From: an uncultured Methylococcaceae bacterium
GTDB taxonomy: Bacteria > Pseudomonadota > Gammaproteobacteria > Methylococcales > Methylomonadaceae
Assembly: GCA_903928685.1 (NCBI GenBank)
Contig: CAIYRS010000007.1
Span: 1-44,000 of the forward strand
Length of the DNA: 44,000 nt
Direction: 5' to 3'
Made by a program: the position numbers and the translations under genes
Notes under the pieces: model-generated
Databases searched by the model: none
What the model saw: only the letters and a program-made list of their open reading frames with translations
Told to the model about the DNA's origin: nothing
Shown here: positions 16,696 to 24,222 of the stretch, one piece after another
Position numbering within the stretch: the stretch's first letter is position 1
Layout of the letters: each line of letters begins with the position of its first letter

Positions 16696-18531
16696 ATGAA
16701 AAAGTGTATTTGTAATTTGGTCTACAGTTTATTTCTAATTTTGTTAAGTTCCTGTGCCTCAACGCCGCCGCCAACTGAAAACGTGGTTGAACATAAAGAT
16801 GGCGACAGGACCCTAGTTCGCAGACCACCAGCGGCTGAACCACAGCTTTTGACCGCCCCACCAAAATCAGTTACCACAGCCACAGCCAATAACAAACACG
16901 CCTTACTGATTGGCGTTGGTCAATACGATCCCCCATATGAATTAGAAGGCCCACCAAATGATGTTGAAGATTTAGAGCAAGCCTTGTTAAAGAACTGGGC
17001 GTTTTCAAGTGAAAACATCACCAAATTAGTTAATAAAGACGCCACTAAAAGCAATATTCTGCAAGAAATTAAAAAAATGCAGGAAACCACAAAGGCTGGC
17101 GATGAAATATTTATCTATTTCAGCGGTCACGGCACCAGCGCCAAAGATGAAGGTTTTGGTGGTGCAATGAAACTGCCTTATTCTTCCGGCGCTATAGTTC
17201 CGTATGGATTTAAAGGCAAAGATTCGTTAATTGTTGGCAAAACCGATTTAAAGCCGTTACTGACTAAATTAGATCAAGGCGATCGGCATATGTTGGTGGT
17301 TTTCGATTCTTGCTACTCAGGCAACTCAGTCCGTAGTTTATTTTCAGGCGGTAAGGCCAAAACCAAAGCCCGTTTTATGAAGCTTCCCGCTTCCGAAGCC
17401 GATAGCAGCCCCTCTGAAGAAATACCCGCAGCAAGTAAAAGCATGGCGCGCGTCGAACCCTATCCCTACCGAAATATCGTTTATATGAGTGCCGCACAAG
17501 AAAATGAAACGGCAAACGATATACCCGGTGGTAGCCGTACCTTTGATGGCCAAGCACATGGCGCATTCACTGACGCTTTACTACGTATTTTAAACAAACA
17601 AAGCCGTGCTGACATAAACAGCGATGGCAACATTACCTTCCAAGAAATTTACGAATCCTCCAAAGATTTAGTCGCGCAACAGCATTGGCCGCAAACGCCG
17701 ATGGCACTCCCCTTAAATAGTGGCAATTCCTCAGCAACAGCCTTGCCTGTTTTTAATACTGGTTCAGTAACCGCCGCTACCGTCAAACCAGCCGCCCCCG
17801 CAAACAACACACCATTACGCCTATCTGTTTCCGCTTTGGGTGCAGAATTCCAATCGGCATTAACAGGCTTAAGTGGCGTGCAACTGGATGACAGCAATCC
17901 TGATTTAGTTATCGCCAAATCGGGCAACGGTAAATTAACCGTCGCTACAGGTTCTGGTGACCGTATTACCGATGATTTGGGAATTGCTACACCGCAACAA
18001 TTGAGTTCTTGGGTTCAAAGCCGCGCTGCATTTGACAAACTGGTAAAACAATCCAAATCCAAAGCAGATTTTGCAGTCAGTCTTGAATTGGGCAATGGTT
18101 TGGCAGGATCGGCTGTTATTGAAGGACAGCGTTTCAACTTTACCTTACAAGCAGAACGAGCCGCCTATTTATTGCTGCTTTCGGTCAACGCACAAAACCA
18201 GATCAATGTGCTTTATCCCTTTAACCCACAAGAGCTGGAAGCACGCGATGGCAATAAAGCTATCCATTTTCCAGGCATAGCCGATAACGAATTGATTGAA
18301 GCAACTGCACCATTTGGCAGCGACCAATTGCTGCTGCTGGCTTTTGATGCTAGTGCAAAACGCCCAGAAATTTTGGATTCATTGATGGGAAAAGATCAAT
18401 TATCAATTGATGCCGTAGAAATGAAACAGCTTCAAGAGGCGTTGCAAACAAGCCAAGCCCATTATGCAGCCTCCTCGCTTTCATTGGTTTCGGTATCTAA
18501 GGCTGATGCATCTAAATTAGTCCATCAATAA
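16696..18531 (+). CDS. Exported lipoprotein with caspase-like domain and DUF4384-like C-terminus
   Basis: Starting at the ATG at 16696 gives 611 residues with a lipoprotein signal peptide ending LLSSC (Cys20). The caspase-fold (peptidase C14) domain runs from HALLIGVGQYD near residue 68 through the catalytic His145 in IYFSGHG to Cys206 in VVFDSCYSG, and ends with the typical HGAFTDALL block near 300. The C-terminal part (about 470-600) resembles DUF4384, with LLLLSVNAQNQINVLYPFN. Bacterial enzymes of this type cleave peptide bonds after particular residues. Here it would be anchored in the envelope facing the periplasm, unlike defence caspases, which are cytosolic. It is the first gene of a three-gene plus-strand group. 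Confidence 0.9.
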   Translation: MKKCICNLVYSLFLILLSSCASTPPPTENVVEHKDGDRTLVRRPPAAEPQLLTAPPKSVTTATANNKHALLIGVGQYDPPYELEGPPNDVEDLEQALLKNWAFSSENITKLVNKDATKSNILQEIKKMQETTKAGDEIFIYFSGHGTSAKDEGFGGAMKLPYSSGAIVPYGFKGKDSLIVGKTDLKPLLTKLDQGDRHMLVVFDSCYSGNSVRSLFSGGKAKTKARFMKLPASEADSSPSEEIPAASKSMARVEPYPYRNIVYMSAAQENETANDIPGGSRTFDGQAHGAFTDALLRILNKQSRADINSDGNITFQEIYESSKDLVAQQHWPQTPMALPLNSGNSSATALPVFNTGSVTAATVKPAAPANNTPLRLSVSALGAEFQSALTGLSGVQLDDSNPDLVIAKSGNGKLTVATGSGDRITDDLGIATPQQLSSWVQSRAAFDKLVKQSKSKADFAVSLELGNGLAGSAVIEGQRFNFTLQAERAAYLLLLSVNAQNQINVLYPFNPQELEARDGNKAIHFPGIADNELIEATAPFGSDQLLLLAFDASAKRPEILDSLMGKDQLSIDAVEMKQLQEALQTSQAHYAASSLSLVSVSKADASKLVHQ

Positions 18532-18615
18532 TTATGATGGCACAAAAACAATTTGATATTTTTCTGTAAGTTTTTAACGTTTTGAAAAATTTAATAAATA
18601 TAAAAGGGGATCAAA

Positions 18616-19956
18616 ATGAAGTTGATAAAAAATAGTTTTTTATTATTACCTTGTGCCATCTTATTTATTTCAGGATGTGCACCCAAATTAGTCAAAGAAG
18701 AGGCTACACAAACAGAAGCTAAAACAGTTAAAGCTGATGTTAAGTTGGAAATGTTAACCCCACCAACCTCAAAAAAATTAGCTGAAAGCCTAATAACACC
18801 ATTAGAAATCGGTCAATTTAGGGTTTTAGGTAGTAATGCTACTGGTCTTGGCGAGTTAATTTCAGACAAAATTAATGCAAGCATTAACCAAACTGGGTAT
18901 GTTCAAGTTGTAACTAAAAGTGCAAAAGCAATACTTAGCGGCACGGTAACTATCAGCCAATTAGAAAATGGGGCTTCTAGTAAAAGCTTGCTTCAAAATA
19001 CACTTGAAAGTGGCGATAGCTCGGAGACAGAGCCTGGCGCTGGACAAGATAACTCCGCTTTGAGTGGTTTAGGGGCAAGTGCCCTTAACAATGTCGGTGG
19101 GGCGGTATTGAATGTTTTTGCTGGTGGCGTAGGGACAGCTTTAACTAGCCAAACCATGCAAGAGTCATCTAAAAGAATTTCTGCTGTTTTGGTTTATAAA
19201 ATTACCGACACCAGTGGACAAATTTTAGTTTCAGGAAACTTGGAACACGAACTGAGCGAAAAACAGACCGCCATGCTACTTAGCAAGGGAATGCCTACTA
19301 GCATGAATGCTAACCTTTCAAGTGATTCTCGCATCACTAATAAGTTATTAGATATTATGGCTGATAAAGTAGCCGAAGAAGTTAGCCCTCATCCTCATGT
19401 ATTTTTATTTAATTGGATTTCTACTGGCTGCGGTGTCGATGATTCATTTGATTCCGCAATAAAATATGCCTCACAAGGTTTAGACAGTGAAGCGGAAGAT
19501 AAATGGAAAAAACTTGAAGTCACTGCAAAAGACAGCAAATGCCGAGCCGCATCGCTTTTTAATCATGGGCTTTTAAAACTTCGTAAAGATCAAAACTCAA
19601 AGATAAATCAAAAAGAAGCTTATGACATGTTTGTAGAAGCTGACGCATTAGATTCTGGTAACAAAGAAATTACGACTGGCATCAAAAAATTGAAAAAAAT
19701 TGCTTTCACCAACTATGAGCCAATTGATCCAAAATCTCTAGCTGCGTCAGATATTGGTAAATATCACTTAACGGTAATGACAAAACCCAGAAATTGTGAC
19801 ATCACCATCATTGAAGCTGATGGTGAAACCGACTATGAAGAAGGTATGGCTTTAAAACCAGGTGATTACAAAGTAAAAGTTTCATCAGGCAACAAAAGTA
19901 AAACCAAAAAACTAACCATTAAAGATCGTGATGTGACTTTGAATATAAAACTGTAA
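18616..19956 (+). CDS. Lipoprotein with CsgG/LpoB-like, helical-repeat and PEGA-like parts
   Basis: The 446-residue protein has a lipobox (LFISGCAP, Cys21). Residues about 60-230 resemble CsgG/LpoB-type envelope lipoproteins: ITPLEIGQFRVLGSNATGLGELI, VQVVTKSAKAILSGTVT and KRISAVLVYKITDTSGQILVSG. A TPR-like helical stretch (about 280-370: YASQGLDSEAEDKWKKLE, ASLFNHGLLKLRKD) follows, then a C-terminal beta domain like PEGA (YHLTVMTKPRNCDITI to LTIKDRDVTLNIKL). No enzyme signature is seen; a scaffold or sensor role beside the two caspases is inference. An AGGGG site precedes the ATG. Codon use is visibly more A+T-rich than nearby housekeeping genes. Confidence 0.75.
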   Translation: MKLIKNSFLLLPCAILFISGCAPKLVKEEATQTEAKTVKADVKLEMLTPPTSKKLAESLITPLEIGQFRVLGSNATGLGELISDKINASINQTGYVQVVTKSAKAILSGTVTISQLENGASSKSLLQNTLESGDSSETEPGAGQDNSALSGLGASALNNVGGAVLNVFAGGVGTALTSQTMQESSKRISAVLVYKITDTSGQILVSGNLEHELSEKQTAMLLSKGMPTSMNANLSSDSRITNKLLDIMADKVAEEVSPHPHVFLFNWISTGCGVDDSFDSAIKYASQGLDSEAEDKWKKLEVTAKDSKCRAASLFNHGLLKLRKDQNSKINQKEAYDMFVEADALDSGNKEITTGIKKLKKIAFTNYEPIDPKSLAASDIGKYHLTVMTKPRNCDITIIEADGETDYEEGMALKPGDYKVKVSSGNKSKTKKLTIKDRDVTLNIKL

Positions 19957-19998
19957 ATCTTGAAGCTGCATCTTTAAAACCTATATAGGTGAATAATT

Positions 19999-20877
19999 AT
20001 GAAACAACTCAAATATTATCTTATTGTTGTTTTTACAATGCTTTGTTTGTTTGCAACAAGTATTGGCAATGCCGTTATTTGTGAGCCACCATTCTGTGAT
20101 AAAACCAAAGAAAAACGTTTTGGAGAAAGCGGCGAACGCTTTGCCTTAGTCATCGGCAACAGCAGCTATCCAGGGCAAGCACAATTGGCTAATCCACAAA
20201 ATGATGCGACAGACATTAGTCTAAAGCTTGAAGAAATGGGGTTTAAGGTAGAAACCTTGACCAATACCGATTTTGCCAGCATGAAAGCGGCTATTGATCG
20301 CTTGGGCTCTAAACTAATTCCTGGGGCGAAATCGGTAGGGTTATTCTTTTTTGCCGGACACGGTATGCAGCAAAGTGACCAAAACTTTTTGATACCCGTC
20401 GATACGGTAGAAAAAATTGAAAGCTCCGGTCAAGTTGATGGCAATGCCGTTTCACTTAATCAAGTCGTAGAAGCCATGAATAATGCCGGTGTGAGCATTA
20501 TTGTTTTAGATGCTTGCCGAAATAATCCAATGGCTGAGTCCATTTCAGGCAGCGGGCGCACCTTAAAACGGGCTGAAGCATCAGCGAGTTCTGGGCAAAC
20601 GTCAACCACTCGGCAAGTCATGGGGTCAGGTTTGGCACAACCGCCAAAAGCAAAAAATCGTGCTTTATTTGCTTACGCCACCTCGCCTGGCGATACCGCA
20701 GCGGATGGCACTGGGCACAATAGCCCATTTACCACAGGCCTGTTGACATCCATTAGAAAAGAACATCGCTTAGAGGAAGTGTTTGCTGAGGCTGCCGAGT
20801 CAGTGCGTACTACTACCAGCAAAAAACAAACGCCTTGGTTAACCCATTCATTAGGTGATGTAAGATTCTATTTTTAA
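19999..20877 (+). CDS. Exported caspase-like protease
   Basis: The 292-residue protein has a signal peptide (MKQLKYYLIVVFTMLCLFAT, no clear lipobox) and one caspase-like domain: RFALVIGNSSYPG near residue 47, the catalytic His121 in LFFFAGHGMQ, Cys173 in IIVLDACRNNPM, and FAYATSPGDTAADG with SPFTTGLL at the end. It resembles the common bacterial caspase family with an N-terminal VIGN motif. It should act in the periplasm. A GGTGA site precedes the ATG, 42 bp after the lipoprotein stop, so it is likely in the same transcript. Two different caspases in one exported gene set suggests a cascade or one acting as a decoy. Confidence 0.9.
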   Translation: MKQLKYYLIVVFTMLCLFATSIGNAVICEPPFCDKTKEKRFGESGERFALVIGNSSYPGQAQLANPQNDATDISLKLEEMGFKVETLTNTDFASMKAAIDRLGSKLIPGAKSVGLFFFAGHGMQQSDQNFLIPVDTVEKIESSGQVDGNAVSLNQVVEAMNNAGVSIIVLDACRNNPMAESISGSGRTLKRAEASASSGQTSTTRQVMGSGLAQPPKAKNRALFAYATSPGDTAADGTGHNSPFTTGLLTSIRKEHRLEEVFAEAAESVRTTTSKKQTPWLTHSLGDVRFYF

Positions 20878-20884
20878 TAACAAC

Positions 20885-20965
20885 GTTCTGGTGTGAAAGC
20901 AGCCTATTTCATACCAGAACTAAATTAGCAAAATTAAAAAGCGGTTAGGGATTACCCCAACCGCT
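20885..20965. terminator. Two hairpins, the second a rho-independent terminator
   Basis: The first hairpin pairs GTTCTGGT (from 20885) with ACCAGAAC (ending 20920). The second pairs AGCGGTTAGGG with CCCCAACCGCT (20940-20965) and is followed by a run of seven T. It is bounded by A runs on the left, so it can end transcription of both the caspase group and the facing lipoprotein gene. Confidence 0.85.
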
Positions 20966-20972
20966 TTTTTTA

Positions 20973-21428
20973 TTATTTCTTTTTGTACAACATGATTTGC
21001 TTAACTTCACCTGAGCTTTTTTCATACTCAACAATCGCATCATATTCTTTCGCAGGGTTGTACATTATTTTATCTTGTGCCAAATCAAACAGCTTTACAG
21101 CCATATCCATTAAAAGAGACATGTCTTTAGTAGGTGTTGGCGAATATTCTTTAAGCTGAACATTGCCATTTTCTTGTTTGATTTTAGAAAGCCATCTATC
21201 AACACGTTCTGGCAATTTATTCACATTCAAAGGTGTCGACGGTTTAATAACAAACTTATCTGGATTTTGGCTAAGTTTACTGGATAAATCTTGATCGAAT
21301 ACCCCAGAATCAAAAAACGTCGCTTCCGTTAAATTTTCAGGTTGCTGATGCTCTTTTTTCACATCCCCAGCACAGCCAATCATTTGTGTAGCTATTAACA
21401 ATAACAATAAATTTTTCTTAGTCAGCAT
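20973..21428 (-). CDS. Hypothetical lipoprotein
   Basis: The 151-residue protein has a lipoprotein signal (MLTKKNLLLLLIATQMIGC, Cys19) and a hydrophilic mature part that ends with YDAIVEYEKSSGEVKQIMLYKKK. No family is recognised. It is convergent with the caspase gene, sharing the terminator at 20940-20965. Its size, envelope location and place next to the caspase set make it a possible partner, but that is only context. AGGAAA precedes the ATG. Confidence 0.75.
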   Translation of the reverse strand: MLTKKNLLLLLIATQMIGCAGDVKKEHQQPENLTEATFFDSGVFDQDLSSKLSQNPDKFVIKPSTPLNVNKLPERVDRWLSKIKQENGNVQLKEYSPTPTKDMSLLMDMAVKLFDLAQDKIMYNPAKEYDAIVEYEKSSGEVKQIMLYKKK

Positions 21429-21817
21429 TTTCTGTTTCCTTTAATAATTAAAAAGTGGGGATCAAATTAAAAGCGCTTTTAAAAAGAACAAAAACCGTTG
21501 AATAAAGACAGTGGCATTGAGTTCTATGTGCAGATAATAACTGATATTTACTGTTAATTTCTCGTCTAATGCTACTTTTAAGCGAGTCGCCATTTTTGCG
21601 TAAAGATTTTTCGGGCATCCTGCCCAAAAATCCGCAAAAACTACGCGACGGTTAGATTACTCCGCAAGCCCGCGCCGTCCTGTCACAATATCGCCCCGAC
21701 CCAACAAGGGGATCGGGTCATCGTGCCACTGACTCTACGCCCTCAACATCGCCCGGTTACATTTTATTCTTCGCAAAAAGCATGCTCGAAAAAACGCCGG
21801 TTGCGATAAGGGCTACG
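21429..21817. other. Noncoding region with nested inverted repeats
   Basis: No gene is supported here. Nested stems occur: TTTTTGCG (21593-21600) with CGCAAAAA (21633-21640), around GATTTTTCGGGCA (21605-21617) with TGCCCAAAAATC (21621-21632). The remainder to 21817 is more G+C-rich than its left flank and looks structured. It may be part of a repeat or of the site where the IS110 element landed. I do not recognise it. Confidence 0.5.
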
Positions 21818-21880
21818 CGGGACTAACGGCACTAACTTCTCCCGACTCCGGTTCGAAGTTCCATGTGCCGTCAGCGAATG
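21818..21880. repeat. 63-bp direct repeat, left copy, flanking IS110
   Basis: It starts CGGGACTAACGGCAC and ends GTGCCGTCAGCGAATG, with ACGGCAC and GTGCCGT able to pair around AACTTC/GAAGTT. The right copy at 23068-23130 differs at two positions. The two are exactly 1250 bp apart and bracket the IS110 transposase gene. Confidence 0.9.
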
Positions 21881-22054
21881 ATATATTGCCTAGCTAGCAT
21901 TATATCAAAGCGCATGATCAGAGTTTGTATAAGGGCTGAGACGAAAAGTCTGTCAAGTAGATAAAACCCATGCGCTTCCTTTCTTAATACTGAATGGTAT
22001 CCAAGTCCTTCCCTAATGGGAAAGAGGCTGTATGAACAAGCGGAGCACGGGGAA
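21881..22054 (+). ncRNA. Candidate IS110 bridge RNA region (left noncoding end)
   Basis: The 174-nt noncoding leader between the left 63-bp repeat and the transposase ATG has the size and position of the bridge RNA encoded by IS110-group elements, which folds into two loops that specify target and donor DNA. The stretch contains short self-complementary segments but I cannot fold it reliably. The assignment rests on family knowledge plus position. Confidence 0.35.
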
Positions 22055-23032
22055 ATGAACATAATCGGTGTCGGTGTCAGCAAAGCCAAACTGGATTGTG
22101 CTTGGCTAAAAACGGATAGCAAAATCAAGGCCAAAACCGTCAATAACACACCGGAAGGTTGGCAACAATTGGTCTTGTGGGCCCAGCAAAACGCTGGCCT
22201 TGAAATTGGCGGACTGCACTTTGTGATGGAAGCGACGGGCATTTACCACGAAAACCTGGCGGCATGGCTTTACGACCACGGTGCCAACGTGTCCGTCGTC
22301 AACCCGGCCCATGTCAAGCACTATGCCCAGAGCTTGGGCGTGCAGACCAAAAACGACAAAAAGGACAGCGCCATGTTGGCGCGTTACGGGCAGCGGGAAC
22401 AGCCCAGCCTCTGGCAACCCGCTCCGGCGGAAGTCAGGACACTCAAAGCCTTGCTGGCCCGTCTGGCGGCGGTCGAAAAAGACCTGCAGCGTGAGAAAAA
22501 TCGCCAGGAGAAGGCCATCGTGGCGGACACGCCGGACACCGTCCTGAAATCCATTACGCACATGATCGGGCTTTTCGAGGCCGAACAGGCGGCCTTAGAA
22601 AAACTCATTGACGAACACATCAAGAAGCACAAAAAACTAAAGGACAACAAGGTGTTATTGGAAAGCATACCCGGCGTAGGCAAAGTGATTTCACGGCAGA
22701 TGCTGATGGTGCTGGGTTCACACCAGTTTGCCAGTGCCAGCCAATGTGCCGCCTATCTCGGCTTGGTGCCCGTGCAGAAGGAATCGGGCAGTAGCCTCAA
22801 AGGCCGCCCGCAACTGGCAAAAAACGGTAGCCCCAAGATACGCGCCAAACTCTACATGGCGACCGTCACCGCAACCCGCTATAACCCTGACATCAAGGCC
22901 CAGTATGAACGCCTGACCGGAAAGGGTAAAAGCAACATGTCAGCTCTGGGAGCCGCCATGCGGAAGCTGGTACAGATTTGTTATGGTGTCATAAAACACC
23001 AGCAACCCTATCAACCACAAGTGGCTGTGTAG
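22055..23032 (+). mobile_element. IS110-family transposase, first catalytic Asp replaced
   Basis: The 325-residue protein (ATG at 22055 after GGGGAA) has the two IS110 domains: an N-terminal RuvC-like DEDD domain and the C-terminal Transposase_20 domain (LESIPGVGKVISRQML, AAYLGLVPVQKESGSS). The acidic residues Glu59 (VMEATG), Asp101 and Asp104 (KNDKKDSAMLAR) are present. The first, normally in a DVSK motif, is changed: the protein reads IIGVGVSKAKLD with Gly7. This should abolish or greatly reduce catalysis. IS110 enzymes insert using a bridge RNA and leave no classical target duplication. The 63-bp direct repeats at 21818 and 23068 bracket the element. Confidence 0.93.
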
Positions 23033-23067
23033 CCTCTTGTGGTTGGTGTGGAGAGATGGTATCTATC

Positions 23068-23130
23068 CGGGACTAACGGCACCAACTTCTCCCGACTCCG
23101 GTTCAAAGTTCCATGTGCCGTCAGCGAATG
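23068..23130. repeat. 63-bp direct repeat, right copy, flanking IS110
   Basis: It matches 21818-21880 with two differences (ACCAAC for ACTAAC and TTCAAAG for TTCGAAG). It begins 35 bp after the transposase stop and runs into an IS1-type transposase fragment. Both copies keep the ACGGCAC/GTGCCGT arms. Confidence 0.9.
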
Positions 23131-23327
23131 CCACGCATGCTAGGCCGCTCAAAATAGGCATTGAGTATCTGCTCTTTTTCTGCCTCGCTGTGCTTGGACT
23201 TTCTGGCATTAATGACACCTCGGCGGCCGCAAGCTTTGCAGATATATTGCTGTTTGCCGCTGTCGGAATGGTCATTTTTTATCAAATCAGTGCTTTCACA
23301 AGCCTGACATCGGTAGGTGATTTTTTT
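23124..23327 (-). pseudogene. IS1-family transposase N-terminal fragment
   Basis: The minus strand encodes, in pieces, KKITYRCQACESTDLIKND, SGKQQYICKACGRRG and KEQILNAYFERPSMRGIR, which is the zinc-finger N-terminus (InsA-like) of IS1-family transposases. There is no start codon in frame, and the frame ends within the 63-bp repeat at 23121. The missing remainder does not resume on the other side of the IS110 element (before 21818). It is a relic, probably cut when the IS110-linked repeat arrived. Confidence 0.75.
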
Positions 23328-23379
23328 CTATCATGTGATGAATTATCCATCATCACTATAAATTTAACCACTACCCGCG

Positions 23380-23455
23380 TAGGATGTGCTGAGAAACGTA
23401 AGCGCATCTGTCGAGTTTTCGCGGTTGATACGCCTCCTATAGTCAGCACATCCTA
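23380..23455. repeat. Palindromic repeat family A, copy 3
   Basis: The outer arms TAGGATGTGCTGA (from 23380) and CAGCACATCCTA (ending 23455) enclose AAGCGCATCTGTCGAG and GGTTGATACGCCTCC. It shares its core with the copies at 4485 and 5570. It lies between the IS1 fragment and hypA, ending 20 bp before the hypA start, so it may affect hypA expression. Confidence 0.8.
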
Positions 23456-23475
23456 TATCCATATTAAATTAGCCC

Positions 23476-23817
23476 ATGCACGAACTCTCTCTGCTCGAAA
23501 ACGTCCGTGAAATTTTGGAAGATCACGCTATCCACCAGCAATTTTCCAAAGTCAACCAAGTCACTTTAGCGGTCGGTAAGTTGTCGTGTATAGAACCGGA
23601 AGCCTTACGCTTTGGTTTTGATGTGGTGATGAAGGGTTCGCTGGCGGAAAATGCTAAACTAATCATCACCGAATTACCTGGGCTGGGTGAATGCCGCCAA
23701 TGCAAGCAACAAAGCGAATTGCTCAATTTGTACAACCCGTGCCCTTATTGTGGCAACCCGCAAATGACGGTACTGAAAGGTACGGAAATGAAAATTAAAG
23801 ATTTACTGGTCAGTTAA
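23476..23817 (+). CDS. hypA: Hydrogenase/urease nickel incorporation protein HypA
   Basis: The 113-residue protein begins MHELSLLENV with the nickel-binding His2, and has the zinc site Cys73-x2-Cys76 (GECRQCK) and Cys89-x2-Cys92 (NPCPYCG). HypA delivers nickel with HypB to [NiFe]-hydrogenase large subunits. No other hyp or hydrogenase gene is visible; the genes on both sides are a repeat and a 405-bp gap. It may have been separated from its operon by the nearby mobile elements. The protein itself is complete and well formed. Confidence 0.94.
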   Translation: MHELSLLENVREILEDHAIHQQFSKVNQVTLAVGKLSCIEPEALRFGFDVVMKGSLAENAKLIITELPGLGECRQCKQQSELLNLYNPCPYCGNPQMTVLKGTEMKIKDLLVS

Positions 23818-24222
23818 AGGAAAAATCGATGTTAAGTATGGGTCTTAAGAGTTTTGAATTGATAGCCTTTTGTTCAGCCCATCCTATTAGCTGATTGGCA
23901 TTTTTTTTGCTGTCGCCATTGCCTATGTATTAGAGGCTGCTTTGCAGATTCCGTTTTGTCTATTCACAATTCGGTGCATGACGCTTCGCTTATACACCCT
24001 ACTTTGTTCTACCGTTTGTGAATTTATATCTAACTATGTCCGCTATCACGTGCCGAGAGGATATTATTTTTTCAAGTTTAATTTGCTGGAGCGACAAATA
24101 CATCTGTAACTGAACTCATTGGCCTATTAAGCGATTTTCCTCCCGAACGGTTAGGCATCATATAGACGCCATTATGACATTTCCCGAACTATGAGGCGCT
24201 TGCTGGAGTTAACGGGGCAAGA
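23818..24222. other. Intergenic region, nothing recognised
   Basis: About 405 bp between hypA and tilS (convergent orientation). No frame is convincing. Fragments resembling degraded repeat sequence (for example CCCATCCTATTAGC) occur near 23880, but no clear element is found. Confidence 0.5.

Noticed and set aside
21820-21872. A tRNA-like pattern: ACGGCAC and GTGCCGT can pair as an acceptor stem and GGTTCGAAG resembles a T loop.
   Set aside because: The enclosed length is only about 46 nt, there are no D or anticodon arms, and the second copy loses the TTCGA core. It is a repeat hairpin.
23037-23510. A 157-codon plus-strand frame across the right IS110 flank.
   Set aside because: It runs over a direct repeat, the reverse strand of an IS1 fragment and a palindromic repeat, and ends inside hypA.
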